64,000 bases of DNA from the NCBI RefSeq assembly GCF_030063135.1, contig NZ_JASISO010000032.1, positions 1 through 64,000 of the forward strand, in the 5' to 3' direction. Both the position numbers and the translations under genes were made by a program. The notes beneath the pieces were generated by a model. The model was given only the letters and a program-made list of their open reading frames with translations. It was not told the origin of the DNA and ran no database searches. How positions within the stretch are numbered: position 1 is the first letter of the stretch; every line of letters starts with the position of its first letter. Shown here piece by piece: positions 1 to 8,612 of the stretch. Origin of the DNA: Streptomyces sp. G-G2 (GTDB lineage: Bacteria > Actinomycetota > Actinomycetes > Streptomycetales > Streptomycetaceae).

Positions 1-65
1 GCCTTCAACTCGTCATCGATCCGGGCATAGAGTGCTGTTGCGAGGGTGTTCACGTCGTTCTTCAC
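1..65 (-). CDS. IS982-family transposase, N-terminal fragment (cut by window edge)
   Basis: The minus strand from a GTG at 65 reads VKNDVNTLATALYARIDDEL and runs off the window. This N-terminus (NTLATALY.RIDDEL) is what I recall for IS982-type transposases of Streptomyces. Only about 21 codons are visible, so neither catalytic residues nor the far end of the element can be checked. It sits about 85 bp beyond the stop of zur, and I saw no convincing terminal inverted repeat between 66 and 149. The family call rests on motif memory only. Confidence 0.55.
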   Translation of the reverse strand, partial: MKNDVNTLATALYARIDDELK

Positions 66-149
66 ACATCGACACTGGACGCCCTCGTGCCATGTCCGCA
101 GGCCATCCCTTGGACTCATTCATCTAGAGAAGGCCGGGGGCGGGGCGCC

Positions 150-584
150 CTAGGCGGAGGCGGCCGCCGCGCAGTCCGCGCAGGTGCCGAAGATCTCCAC
201 GGTGTGCGCGACGTTCACGAAGCCGTGCTCGGCCGCGATCGTCTCGGCCCACTTCTCCACCGCCGGGCCCTCGACCTCCACGGCCTTGCCGCACTTGCGG
301 CAGACCAGGTGGTGGTGGTGCTCGCCGGTGGAGCAGCGCCGGTAGACGGATTCGCCGTCGCTGGTGCGCAGGACGTCGACCTCGCCGGCGTCGGCCAGGG
401 ACTGCAGGGTGCGGTAGACGGTGGTCAGGCCCACGGAGTCGCCGCGGTGCTTGAGCATGTCGTGCAGCTCTTGGGCGCTGCGGAACTCGTCCACCTCGTC
501 CAGCGCCGCCGCGACGGCGGCCCGCTGCCGGGTCGAGCGCCCTCGTACTGGCGCGGTATTCATCTCGCCAGGGGCAGTCGCCAC
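150..584 (-). CDS. zur: Zinc uptake regulator Zur (Fur family)
   Basis: This is a 144-aa Fur-family metalloregulator that represses zinc-import genes when bound to Zn2+. An N-terminal winged helix (residues about 15-85, with VGLTTVYRTL as recognition region) is followed by a dimerisation/metal domain carrying HHHH at 89-92, the CxxC pair C95/C98 and a second pair C135/C138. The double CxxC is the structural zinc site of Fur/Zur proteins. The GTG at 584 is preferred because GAGGAGG lies 5-6 nt upstream; the ATG seven codons in lacks this. It is the last gene after znuA-znuC-znuB, 71 bp behind znuB. The context separates Zur from Fur or Nur. Confidence 0.93.
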   Translation of the reverse strand: MATAPGEMNTAPVRGRSTRQRAAVAAALDEVDEFRSAQELHDMLKHRGDSVGLTTVYRTLQSLADAGEVDVLRTSDGESVYRRCSTGEHHHHLVCRKCGKAVEVEGPAVEKWAETIAAEHGFVNVAHTVEIFGTCADCAAAASA

Positions 585-655
585 CGGGTCCTCCTCATAT
601 CGGGCCGTCGAGTCATTGTGCCAGCCCGCCGGTGCCTGATGCCCCGTCCGGAGGG

Positions 656-1525
656 CTACTGCGCCGTCACGCCGTCCCGTGTGCAGACCTGCTCCGCGGC
701 CCGCGCGGCCCGGGCCCGCCGGTTGGCGAGCGGGGTGGAGATCAGGGACAGCACCAGGAAGACGCCGATGGCGAGGAGCACGATCGTGGCGCCCGAGGGG
801 ACATCGATGTAGTACGTCGCCGCGGTGCCGGTCAGCGAGATGGTGAGGCTCATCGCGATGGCGAGCCCGAGGGTGGCGGCGAAGCCGCGGGTGAGCCGCT
901 GGGCGGCCGCGACGGGGATCACCATCATGGCGCTGACGAGCAGCAGGCCGACGATGCGCATGGCGACGGTGACGGTGACCGCGGCGGTGATCGCGATCAG
1001 CAGGTTCAGGAGGCGCACCGGCAGGCCGGTGACCCGGGCGAACTCCTCGTCCTGGCAGACGGCGAACAGCTGGCGGCGCAGGCCGATGGTGACGGCGATG
1101 ACGAAGGCGGCGAGGACCGCCATGGCGGTGATGTCCTCGGGCGTGACCGTGGTGATCGAGCCGAACATCGGGCCCAGCAGTTTGGCGGTGGAGCCGCCCG
1201 GCGCCATGTTGATGATCATCACGCCGCCCGCGAGGCCGCCGTAGAAGAGCATCGCGAGCGCGACGTCCCCGCTGGTCTTGCCGCGCGAGCGGATGAGCTC
1301 CATGCCGACGGCGCCGACGACGGCGACCAGCGTGGCCATCCAGACGGGGCTGGTCTGGAGCAGGAAGCCGAGGGCGACCCCGGTCATGGCGACGTGGCCG
1401 AGGCCGTCTCCCATGACCGCCTGGCGGCGCTGGACGAGGTACGTGCCGATGGCGGGGGCGGTGATCCCGACGAGGGCCGCCGCGATCAGGGCCCGCTGCA
1501 TGAAGGCGTAGGTGAGGAGGTCCAT
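656..1525 (-). CDS. znuB: Zinc ABC transporter permease ZnuB
   Basis: A 289-aa integral membrane protein of the ABC-3 metal permease family. About eight hydrophobic helices are visible, and the N-terminus (MQRALIAAALVGITAPAIG) and the segment with MGDGLGHVAMTGVALG are typical of ZnuB/MntB permeases. It forms the membrane channel for the ZnuA-delivered ion, energised by ZnuC. Its start codon overlaps the znuC stop (TGATG at 1523-1527), indicating translational coupling. Zinc rather than manganese specificity is inferred from the adjacent zur and the Zur box at 3336-3350. Confidence 0.92.
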   Translation of the reverse strand: MDLLTYAFMQRALIAAALVGITAPAIGTYLVQRRQAVMGDGLGHVAMTGVALGFLLQTSPVWMATLVAVVGAVGMELIRSRGKTSGDVALAMLFYGGLAGGVMIINMAPGGSTAKLLGPMFGSITTVTPEDITAMAVLAAFVIAVTIGLRRQLFAVCQDEEFARVTGLPVRLLNLLIAITAAVTVTVAMRIVGLLLVSAMMVIPVAAAQRLTRGFAATLGLAIAMSLTISLTGTAATYYIDVPSGATIVLLAIGVFLVLSLISTPLANRRARAARAAEQVCTRDGVTAQ

Positions 1526-2352
1526 CAGCTCAGCAGTCCCGTCCGGATCGGTTCGGCGTCGTGGGCCGCGTGGGGGTGTACGTGGTCGTGGCCGGGCAGG
1601 GCGTGCTGGCCCAGGGCCTCGGGGGGCGGCCCGTCGTGCATGACGCAGCCGTCGCGCAGGACGACGGCCCGGCCGATCAGGGGCTCCAGCGGGCCCAGCT
1701 CGTGCAGGACGAGCAGGACGGTGGTCCCGGCCTCGACCTGGCGGCGCAGTGCGTTGGCGAGGACCTCCTGGTTGGCGAGGTCGACGCCGGCCATCGGCTC
1801 GTCCATGATCAGCAGCTCGGGTTCCACGGCGAGCGCCCGGGCTATGAGGACGCGCTGGTGCTGGCCGCCGGAGAGGGCGTTGACCGAGGCGTCGGCGTAC
1901 CCGTCCATGTCGACGAGGGCCAGCGCGCGCTCCACGGCCTTACGGTCGTCCTTGCGCAGGATCCCGAAGCGGGTGCGGGCCAGGCGTCCGGCGGAGACGA
2001 CCTCGCGGACGGTGGCCGGGACGCCGCTGGCGGCGGTGGTGCGCTGGGGGACGTACCCGATGCGCGACCACTGCCGGAAGCGCTTGAAGTCCGTGCCGAA
2101 GAGGGAGAGCGTGCCCGCGCTCAGCGGGACCTGGCCGACGACGGCGCGGACGGCCGTGGACTTGCCGGAGCCGTTGGCGCCGAGCAGGGCGACGACCTCG
2201 CCGCGCCGGACGGTGAGGTCGACCCCGCGCAGCACGGGGCGCGAGCCGAGCGTGGCCGTGGCCCCGCGCAGGGATATGACGGGCTGCTCCGCCGCTGTCG
2301 CGGCTGCCGTGGACTCCATGGCTCGCGCCTCCGTTGCTGCTACTGCTGCCAT
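1525..2352 (-). CDS. znuC: Zinc ABC transporter ATP-binding protein ZnuC
   Basis: A 275-aa ATPase of a metal-ion ABC importer. Walker A GANGSGKST is at residues 58-66, the signature LSGGQ at 160-164 and Walker B LLIMDEP at 180-186; an H-loop follows in LVLHELG. The first 22 residues are an Ala-rich extension before the domain. The ATG at 2352 overlaps the znuA stop in a TAATG arrangement, which supports this start over the internal Met12. A His-rich C-terminal stretch (HALPGHDHVHPHAAHD) may bind zinc, a common feature of zinc transporter components. Confidence 0.92.
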   Translation of the reverse strand: MAAVAATEARAMESTAAATAAEQPVISLRGATATLGSRPVLRGVDLTVRRGEVVALLGANGSGKSTAVRAVVGQVPLSAGTLSLFGTDFKRFRQWSRIGYVPQRTTAASGVPATVREVVSAGRLARTRFGILRKDDRKAVERALALVDMDGYADASVNALSGGQHQRVLIARALAVEPELLIMDEPMAGVDLANQEVLANALRRQVEAGTTVLLVLHELGPLEPLIGRAVVLRDGCVMHDGPPPEALGQHALPGHDHVHPHAAHDAEPIRTGLLS

Positions 2353-3314
2353 TACTTGTTGCCGAGCGCCTTCTGCAGGTTCTTGAGGTTGGACCGCATG
2401 ATCGCGAAGTAGTCAGCGCCCTGGGACGCGTCGGTGATTCCCTCGACCGGGTCGAGGACGTCGGTTTTCAGGCCCGTGTCGCGGGCGAGGCTCTTGGCGG
2501 TCTTGTCGCTGGCCAGCGCCTCGAAGAACACGGTCGTCACATTGTCCTTCTTCGCGACGTCCTGGAGTTCCTTCATCCGGGCGGGGGTCGGCTCGGACTC
2601 GGGGTCGACGCCGGAGATGCCCTCCTGGTCGAGCTCGTAGCGAGCGGAGAGGTATCCGAAGGCGGAGTGCGTGGTGATGAAGGTCTTGGTGGCCGTGTTC
2701 TTCAGGCCGTCCTTGAACTCGGTGTCCAGCGCTGTCAGCTCGGCCACCAGGTCGTCGGTGTTCTTCTTGTAGTCCGCGGAGTGGTCGGGGTCGGCCTTCT
2801 CCAGGGCGGCGCCGACACCCTTGGCGATCTCCGCGTACTTGACCGGGTCGAGCCAGACGTGCGGGTCCTCGCCGGACTCGCCGTGGCTGTGGCCGTGGTC
2901 CGCCTCGTCCTCGGCGTGGTCGTGGCCGGAGGCGCCGTGCACCTCCAGCTTGGTGAGGGCGGCGGCGTCGACGACGTTCTTGGCGGGGGTCTGCTCCACG
3001 GCCTTGTCGACGGCGGGCTGCAGGGTCTTGAGGTAGAGGACCAGGTCGGCCTCGCCCAGCTTGCCGGTCTGCTGGGGGGTGATCTCCAGGTCGTGAGGTT
3101 CGACGCCAGGCTTGGTCAGGGACTCGACCTTCACGTGGTCCTTGCCGATCCGCTCGGCGAGGAACTGCATCGGGTAGAACGACGCCATGACGTCGAGCTT
3201 GCCGTCCTTGCCGGATCCCGCGGCGGAGGCGCCGGAGCAGGCGGTCAGCGCCGCGGCGCCGAGGGCGACGGCGGTGGCGAGGGCGGCGGTGGGTATGAGG
3301 CGTCGTACGTTCAT
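2352..3314 (-). CDS. znuA: Zinc-binding lipoprotein ZnuA (ABC substrate-binding protein)
   Basis: A cluster A-I metal solute-binding protein of about 320 aa anchored outside the membrane. It begins MNVRR followed by a hydrophobic segment and the lipobox LTAC, so Cys is lipidated after signal peptidase II cleavage. The middle holds a His/Asp-rich loop (GHDHAEDEADHGHSHGE) followed by DPHVWLDP, characteristic of zinc binders. In-frame starts also exist at 3323 and 3329; I chose 3314 because it gives a compact lipoprotein signal peptide, but no start has a good ribosome-binding site. It is the first gene of the operon and lies just behind a Zur box. Confidence 0.9.
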   Translation of the reverse strand: MNVRRLIPTAALATAVALGAAALTACSGASAAGSGKDGKLDVMASFYPMQFLAERIGKDHVKVESLTKPGVEPHDLEITPQQTGKLGEADLVLYLKTLQPAVDKAVEQTPAKNVVDAAALTKLEVHGASGHDHAEDEADHGHSHGESGEDPHVWLDPVKYAEIAKGVGAALEKADPDHSADYKKNTDDLVAELTALDTEFKDGLKNTATKTFITTHSAFGYLSARYELDQEGISGVDPESEPTPARMKELQDVAKKDNVTTVFFEALASDKTAKSLARDTGLKTDVLDPVEGITDASQGADYFAIMRSNLKNLQKALGNK

Positions 3315-3335
3315 GACATCCATTTTCATCAAAGA

Positions 3336-3350
3336 TGGAAACGATTGTCA
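3336..3350 (-). promoter_or_regulatory. Zur box upstream of znuACB-zur
   Basis: The 15-mer TGGAAACGATTGTCA is an imperfect palindrome matching the Zur consensus of actinobacteria (TGaaAatgatTTtCA type). It ends 21 bp before the chosen znuA start and about 6 bp before the most upstream alternative ATG, so bound Zur would block the promoter and start region. Confidence 0.75.
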
Positions 3351-3489
3351 ACAAGCCTGGTGAGGGGCCGCCCTCGGCACCCGGCCGGTGCGCGGTCCTC
3401 GCGTAAGGGGGGATCCGATTTGAAGGTGGGGGTACGGGCGCCGGTAACCTAAAGGCTTCGCCGTTCGTCCTCGTAATGAAGAGAGCACC

Positions 3490-4872
<1,383 letters not shown>

Positions 4873-4889
4873 CGGATCGGCCACGACGA

Positions 4890-4924
4890 GGGCGGCCCGG
4901 TGAGCAACGCGCCCGGGGCCGCCC
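4890..4924 (+). terminator. Hairpin terminator after glyS
   Basis: GGGCGGCCC at 4890-4898 pairs with GGGCCGCCC at 4916-4924, an uninterrupted 9-bp GC stem. It is followed by CCTGTTT and lies between the convergent glyS and the membrane-protein gene ending at 4947, so it may serve both. Confidence 0.65.
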
Positions 4925-4946
4925 CTGTTTGACGCGGTCCCGCGGG

Positions 4947-5663
4947 TCAGGCGGTGGCGGGGGCGCCCCCGCGCGCCGCCAGCGCCGCGGCCCTGGCCTC
5001 ACCCTCGGCCTGGGTCCGCTTCGAGAAGCGGACGGTCCAGAAGATCAGGGCGACGAGGAACCCGTAGATCAGGACCGGGCTGAGGACCACCATGGTGTCG
5101 GTGGTCAGGCTGTACGCCAGGACCACGCGCAGCGCGGCCTCGAACAGGTAGGCCACGCCCCAGACGGTGGTCATCCGCCGCATCGCCTTGCGGAAATCGG
5201 GGTACTGCCACAGGCCGTTGAAGTGCGCCACGCCCTGGGGGGTGCCGTCGGTGCCGAACTTCCGGCCGAAGTAGAACATCAGTGGCCGGGGCGCGAGCAG
5301 TGTGGCCACGCACAGGGTGCCGAACAGGCCGGTCACGGCCGAGTCCTTGATGAGCAGGGCGCGGGCCGAGTGCGTGCCGACCAGGGTGACGAACGCGGTG
5401 ATCACCAGGAACACCAGGGTGACGATGGCGAACTCGTCGATGTGGCGGCGCCAGGCGAGCGTGACGATGGAATCGACCACCGGCCAGGCGCTGCTGAGCA
5501 GCAGTGCGCTGAACTCGCTCCAGTCCCGCCCGGTGAGGATGTTGTACGTGAGGATCGGCGCGACCACGTTGAAGGCGATGGTCATGATCCAGCCGATGGC
5601 GGTCGCCGAGCCGGACCGGGCGGGTGGTGTGGACCGAGATACGGGTGCTTCTTGAGCGGACAA
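4947..5663 (-). CDS. VC0807-type conserved membrane protein
   Basis: About 238 aa with five to six predicted transmembrane segments (for example IGWIMTIAFNVVAPILTYNIL, FAIVTLVFLVITAFVTLV and VVLSPVLIYGFLVALIFWTV). The pattern resembles the VC0807 family of uncharacterised membrane proteins, related to intracellular septation protein A. No catalytic motif is visible and function is unknown. The TTG at 5663 is chosen because AGGGGGAACG precedes it; the longer frame to 5759 adds a Pro/Arg-rich stretch that does not look coding. It is monocistronic and convergent with glyS. Confidence 0.75.
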   Translation of the reverse strand: MSAQEAPVSRSTPPARSGSATAIGWIMTIAFNVVAPILTYNILTGRDWSEFSALLLSSAWPVVDSIVTLAWRRHIDEFAIVTLVFLVITAFVTLVGTHSARALLIKDSAVTGLFGTLCVATLLAPRPLMFYFGRKFGTDGTPQGVAHFNGLWQYPDFRKAMRRMTTVWGVAYLFEAALRVVLAYSLTTDTMVVLSPVLIYGFLVALIFWTVRFSKRTQAEGEARAAALAARGGAPATA

Positions 5664-5807
5664 CGTTCCCCCTGATGCGTACCTGCTGAAGTGCGGTAAG
5701 GGGAACGTAAGGAGGATGCGGTGGCGGGGCAATGGAATGCCGCCCAAAATGATCACCAAGCTGTCCGGACCGCCCTATTCCGGCCAGCGGCACACGGTCC
5801 TTGGAGC

Positions 5808-5839
5808 GGACGAGTGGACGAGCGGACGAGTGGACGAGC
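5808..5839. repeat. Tandem repeat, 2 x 16 bp (4 x 8 bp)
   Basis: GGACGAGTGGACGAGC occurs twice head to tail without mismatch; each copy is itself two 8-bp units GGACGAG(T/C). It lies in the roughly 225-bp gap between the TetR gene and the membrane-protein gene; I see nothing else in that gap. Confidence 0.9.
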
Positions 5840-5889
5840 GTTCAGGCGTCCGGGGGTTCCGGCGTCCGATGGTTCCGGCCTCCGGGGAC

Positions 5890-6483
5890 TCAGGCGCGCA
5901 GGCCCCGGACGATGAGCGCGGTGACGGCCTCGAACTCGGTCAGGATGGTCGGCGAGAGCCACTCCGCCGCGTACTGCGGATCGTGGAACCGGCCGGTGGC
6001 GTTGAAGACCGCGCGGGCGGCGGCCGGTACGTCCGGCGCCGCCAGTGATCCGGCGGCCACGCCCTCGGCGATGATCCGGTCCAGTTGGTCGACCAACTGG
6101 TTCAGGTGCGAGTCCACCACGCCGCTGTGCTCGGCGAGCAGCACGGTGTACGTCGCGAACAGCTCGGGGTCGTCGCCCGCCTTGTGGCGCTTGGACTCGA
6201 AGAGGGCCTCCAGCCAGGCCTCCAGTTTGGAGGGGGCGCTTTCGGCGGGGGCCGAGGCGATCTCCTCCAGCGTGAGGACGTTCCGGGCGAGCCAGCGGTC
6301 GGTGACCGCCTCGCGCAGCGCCGCCTTCGACGGGAAGTGCCGGTAGACGCTGCCATGGCTGACCCCGAGGGCGCGCGCCACGTCCACCACGGTCGCCTTC
6401 GTGGGGCCGAAGCGGCGCAGCACCTCCTCGGTGGTTTCGAGGATGCGCTCGGGAGTAAGGGGTTCGGCAGCTGCGGGGGGCAT
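5890..6483 (-). CDS. TetR/AcrR family transcriptional regulator
   Basis: A 197-aa one-domain repressor. The N-terminal helix-turn-helix (TPERILETTEEVLRRFGPTKATVVDVARALGVSHGSVYRHFPSK, split over residues about 9-52) is typical of TetR proteins, and a variable ligand/dimerisation domain follows. The C-terminal part resembles TetR_C domains of small aromatic/oxidative-stress regulators, but the ligand cannot be deduced. It lies 21 bp downstream of the aldo/keto reductase gene on the same strand, so the two are probably co-transcribed and it may control that operon. Confidence 0.88.
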   Translation of the reverse strand: MPPAAAEPLTPERILETTEEVLRRFGPTKATVVDVARALGVSHGSVYRHFPSKAALREAVTDRWLARNVLTLEEIASAPAESAPSKLEAWLEALFESKRHKAGDDPELFATYTVLLAEHSGVVDSHLNQLVDQLDRIIAEGVAAGSLAAPDVPAAARAVFNATGRFHDPQYAAEWLSPTILTEFEAVTALIVRGLRA

Positions 6484-6504
6484 GTCGACGACCGTACCGG
6501 CAGC

Positions 6505-7524
6505 TCAGTGCTCACTGTCCAGGTGGGCCATCTGCGCCGCCGGATACCGGTCGCCCGACGCGGCCCCGGCGGGGACGGCCGCCTCGATCGCGGCCAGGTC
6601 CGCGGGGGTGAGGTCGACGTCGAGGGCGCCCAGGGCCTCCTCCAGCCGGACCCGGCTGCGCGCTCCCACCAGGGGGACGATGTCCTCGCCGCGCGAGAGC
6701 ACCCAGGCGATGGCAGTCTGGGCCACGCTCACTCCCTTGCCCTCGGCGACCTTGCGCAGGGCGTCGACCAGGTCGAGGTTGCGGTGCAGGTTGTCCCCCT
6801 GGAAGCGGGGGCTCATCCCGCGGAAGTCCCCGGGGGCGAGCGAGCGGTCGCGGCCGAAGTGGCCGCTGATCAGGCCCCGGGAGAGCACCCCGTACGCCGT
6901 GATGCCGATGCCCAGCTCGCGGGCGGTGGGCAGGATCTCCTCCTCGATGCCGCGCGAGATCAGGGAGTACTCGATCTGGAGGTCGGCGATCGGCGCCACG
7001 GCCGCGGCCCGGCGCAGGGTGTCGGCGCCGACCTCGGAGAGCCCGATGTGCCGGACGTGCCCCGCCTGGACCGCCTCGGCGATGGCCCCGACGGTCTCCT
7101 CGATCGGGACGTCCGGGTCGACCCGGGCGATCCGGTAGATGTCGATGTGGTCCCGGCCGAGGCGCTGGAGCGAATACGCCAGGAAGTTCTTCACGGCCGC
7201 GGGGCGGCCGTCGTACCCGGTGAAGCCGCCCTCGACCGTGCGCAGCGCGCCGAACTTGACGCTGGTGAGGGCCCGGTCGCGGGTGGCGGCCGGTGCGGTG
7301 CGGAGGGCTTCGTTGATCAGGAGTTCGTTGTGCCCCATGCCATAGAAGTCGCCGGTGTCCAGGAGGGTGACGCCCGCGTCGAGGGCGGCGTGGACGGTGG
7401 CGATGGACTCGGCCCGGTCGGCTTCGCCGTACAGGGCGGACATGCCCATGCAGCCGAGACCGAGCGGGTGGACGGACGGGCCGGTGGTGCCCAGGGTGCG
7501 CGGGCTGTTCGCGTTCTTGGTCAT
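6505..7524 (-). CDS. Aldo/keto reductase
   Basis: A 339-aa (beta/alpha)8 NADPH-dependent oxidoreductase. LGLGCMGMSALYG, LLDTGDFYGMGHNE (Asp and Tyr of the tetrad) and TSVKFG (Lys) are present. Where most family members have His (YxxHRxD) this protein reads YRIARVD, so the fourth tetrad residue is replaced, as I recall for a subgroup of bacterial AKRs. I chose the ATG at 7524; the 15 extra codons up to 7569 overlap a palindrome. It is followed by tetR in the same direction. Substrate is unknown. Confidence 0.9.
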   Translation of the reverse strand: MTKNANSPRTLGTTGPSVHPLGLGCMGMSALYGEADRAESIATVHAALDAGVTLLDTGDFYGMGHNELLINEALRTAPAATRDRALTSVKFGALRTVEGGFTGYDGRPAAVKNFLAYSLQRLGRDHIDIYRIARVDPDVPIEETVGAIAEAVQAGHVRHIGLSEVGADTLRRAAAVAPIADLQIEYSLISRGIEEEILPTARELGIGITAYGVLSRGLISGHFGRDRSLAPGDFRGMSPRFQGDNLHRNLDLVDALRKVAEGKGVSVAQTAIAWVLSRGEDIVPLVGARSRVRLEEALGALDVDLTPADLAAIEAAVPAGAASGDRYPAAQMAHLDSEH

Positions 7525-7538
7525 GGAACGAGAATGGC

Positions 7539-7576
7539 ATGACGGGTGACAGATATCAATATCTGTCACCCGTCAT
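7539..7576. promoter_or_regulatory. 38-bp perfect palindrome (probable operator) before the AKR gene
   Basis: ATGACGGGTGACAGATAT at 7539-7556 is perfectly repeated in inverse as ATATCTGTCACCCGTCAT at 7559-7576, with only CA between. The inner part, TGACAGATAT/ATATCTGTCA, has the look of a TetR-type operator. It lies 15 bp before the AKR start and 22 bp beyond the DoxX stop. A two-base loop and no T-tract make a terminator less likely than a protein-binding site; the TetR encoded at 5890-6483 is the obvious candidate. Confidence 0.7.
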
Positions 7577-7598
7577 TCCCGTGGATCACTCGTACGGG

Positions 7599-7979
7599 TC
7601 AGGCGGAGGCGATGCGCAGCGCCAGGGCCGCCACCGCGATGAGCGTCAGGACGGCCGCCGGGGCGAGTGCGTAGTCCTTGGCCCGCAGGTGGGTGATGAG
7701 AGCGCCGATGAAGTAGAGGATCACCCCGGTCGCGGCGGCCGTGCCGAGCGGCGCGAACCAGAGTCCTCCGATCAGGCCCAGCGCCCCGGCGGCCTTCAGT
7801 GTCGCCAGTCGCGGGAACCAGGAGTCGGGGACGCCCATCTCGCGCATCCCGCCCACCACCTGCTCGGCCCGGCGCAGGGTGAAGGTGGCGGAGGCGGTGA
7901 GGGCGAGGGCGAGCAGGGTGGCGGTGATGGCGTAGGCGATGAACGTGAGGCACTCCAACGGTCGGGGTATTGGAATCAT
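7599..7979 (-). CDS. DoxX family membrane protein
   Basis: A 126-aa protein with four hydrophobic segments (ECLTFIAYAITATLLALAL, AGALGLIGGLWF, AAATGVILYFIGALI, AAVLTLIAVAALAL). The VVGGMREMGVP segment followed by LKAAGALGLIGGLW is typical of DoxX/DoxX-like proteins. Some members take part in quinone or oxidative-stress systems, but the role here is unknown. It is divergently transcribed from the MarR gene at 8031, which suggests it is that regulator's target. The ATG at 7979 has no clear ribosome-binding site. Confidence 0.8.
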   Translation of the reverse strand: MIPIPRPLECLTFIAYAITATLLALALTASATFTLRRAEQVVGGMREMGVPDSWFPRLATLKAAGALGLIGGLWFAPLGTAAATGVILYFIGALITHLRAKDYALAPAAVLTLIAVAALALRIASA

Positions 7980-8011
7980 TGAACACCATCAACGATCGAC
8001 CGAATCCAATC
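7968..8011. promoter_or_regulatory. Candidate operator in the doxX/marR divergent gap
   Basis: TATTGGAATC (7968-7977) and GAATCCAATC (8002-8011) form an imperfect inverted repeat (8 of 10) separated by 24 bp between the two divergent starts. This is a plausible site for the MarR protein encoded next door. The arms are short and the call is tentative. Confidence 0.35.
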
Positions 8012-8030
8012 ATTTTCCGACTGTTACGGT

Positions 8031-8534
8031 ATGGAGATGACCGCTCAGGACGCCAGGGACGCACAGCACGGCGCGGACGTCGCCGACGGCGAGGACGGCG
8101 CGGGCGCGACGCAGCGCCTCGGGATGCTGCTGGCCTGGCACGGATCGGCCACCGAGACCCGGATGCGCAAGGCGCTCAACGACGCGGGCCTCACCCCCCG
8201 GCACGCCATGACCCTGATGCACCTGGACGGCGGTCCCGTGAGCCAGCGGGCCCTCGCCGAGCGGCTGGAGGTCGACCCCAGCGTCCTGGTCGGCATCCTC
8301 AACGACCTGGAGCGCGAGGCCCTGGTGGAACGCCGCCGTGACCCCGCCGACCGGCGCCGCCACAACGTGGCCATCACCCCGGCCGGCTCGGCCGCGCTCC
8401 GCACGACGAACGCCGCGCTCGACGGGCTGGAGCGCGTGCTCTTCGCGGCCCTCTCGCCCCAGGACCGCGACACGCTGCGCGGCCTCCTGAACCGGATCGA
8501 CTCGAACGCCGAAGACTTCACCTGCGGCGAATAG
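8031..8534 (+). CDS. MarR family transcriptional regulator
   Basis: A 167-aa winged-helix repressor. The core (LTPRHAMTLMHLDGGPVSQRALAERLEVDPSVLVGILNDLEREALVERRRDPADRRRHNVAITPAG, in pieces over residues about 55-120) contains the DxRR wing motif typical of MarR. It is divergent from doxX, with a shared 51-bp intergenic region. The start ATG at 8031 has no Shine-Dalgarno and may be leaderless; an ATG at 8037 is possible. A GC hairpin at 8572-8595 follows. Confidence 0.88.
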   Translation: MEMTAQDARDAQHGADVADGEDGAGATQRLGMLLAWHGSATETRMRKALNDAGLTPRHAMTLMHLDGGPVSQRALAERLEVDPSVLVGILNDLEREALVERRRDPADRRRHNVAITPAGSAALRTTNAALDGLERVLFAALSPQDRDTLRGLLNRIDSNAEDFTCGE

Positions 8535-8571
8535 CCGGGGACGGCCGGGCCTGAGGCGACGGGCCGTGGGC

Positions 8572-8595
8572 GGCCGGGCCTCGGACGGCCCGGCC
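8572..8595. terminator. Bidirectional terminator between marR and the MFS gene
   Basis: GGCCGGGCC and GGCCCGGCC form a perfect 9-bp stem with a 6-nt loop in the gap between two convergent genes. Confidence 0.55.
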
Positions 8596-8612
8596 TCGGG
8601 CGGCCACCCCTG

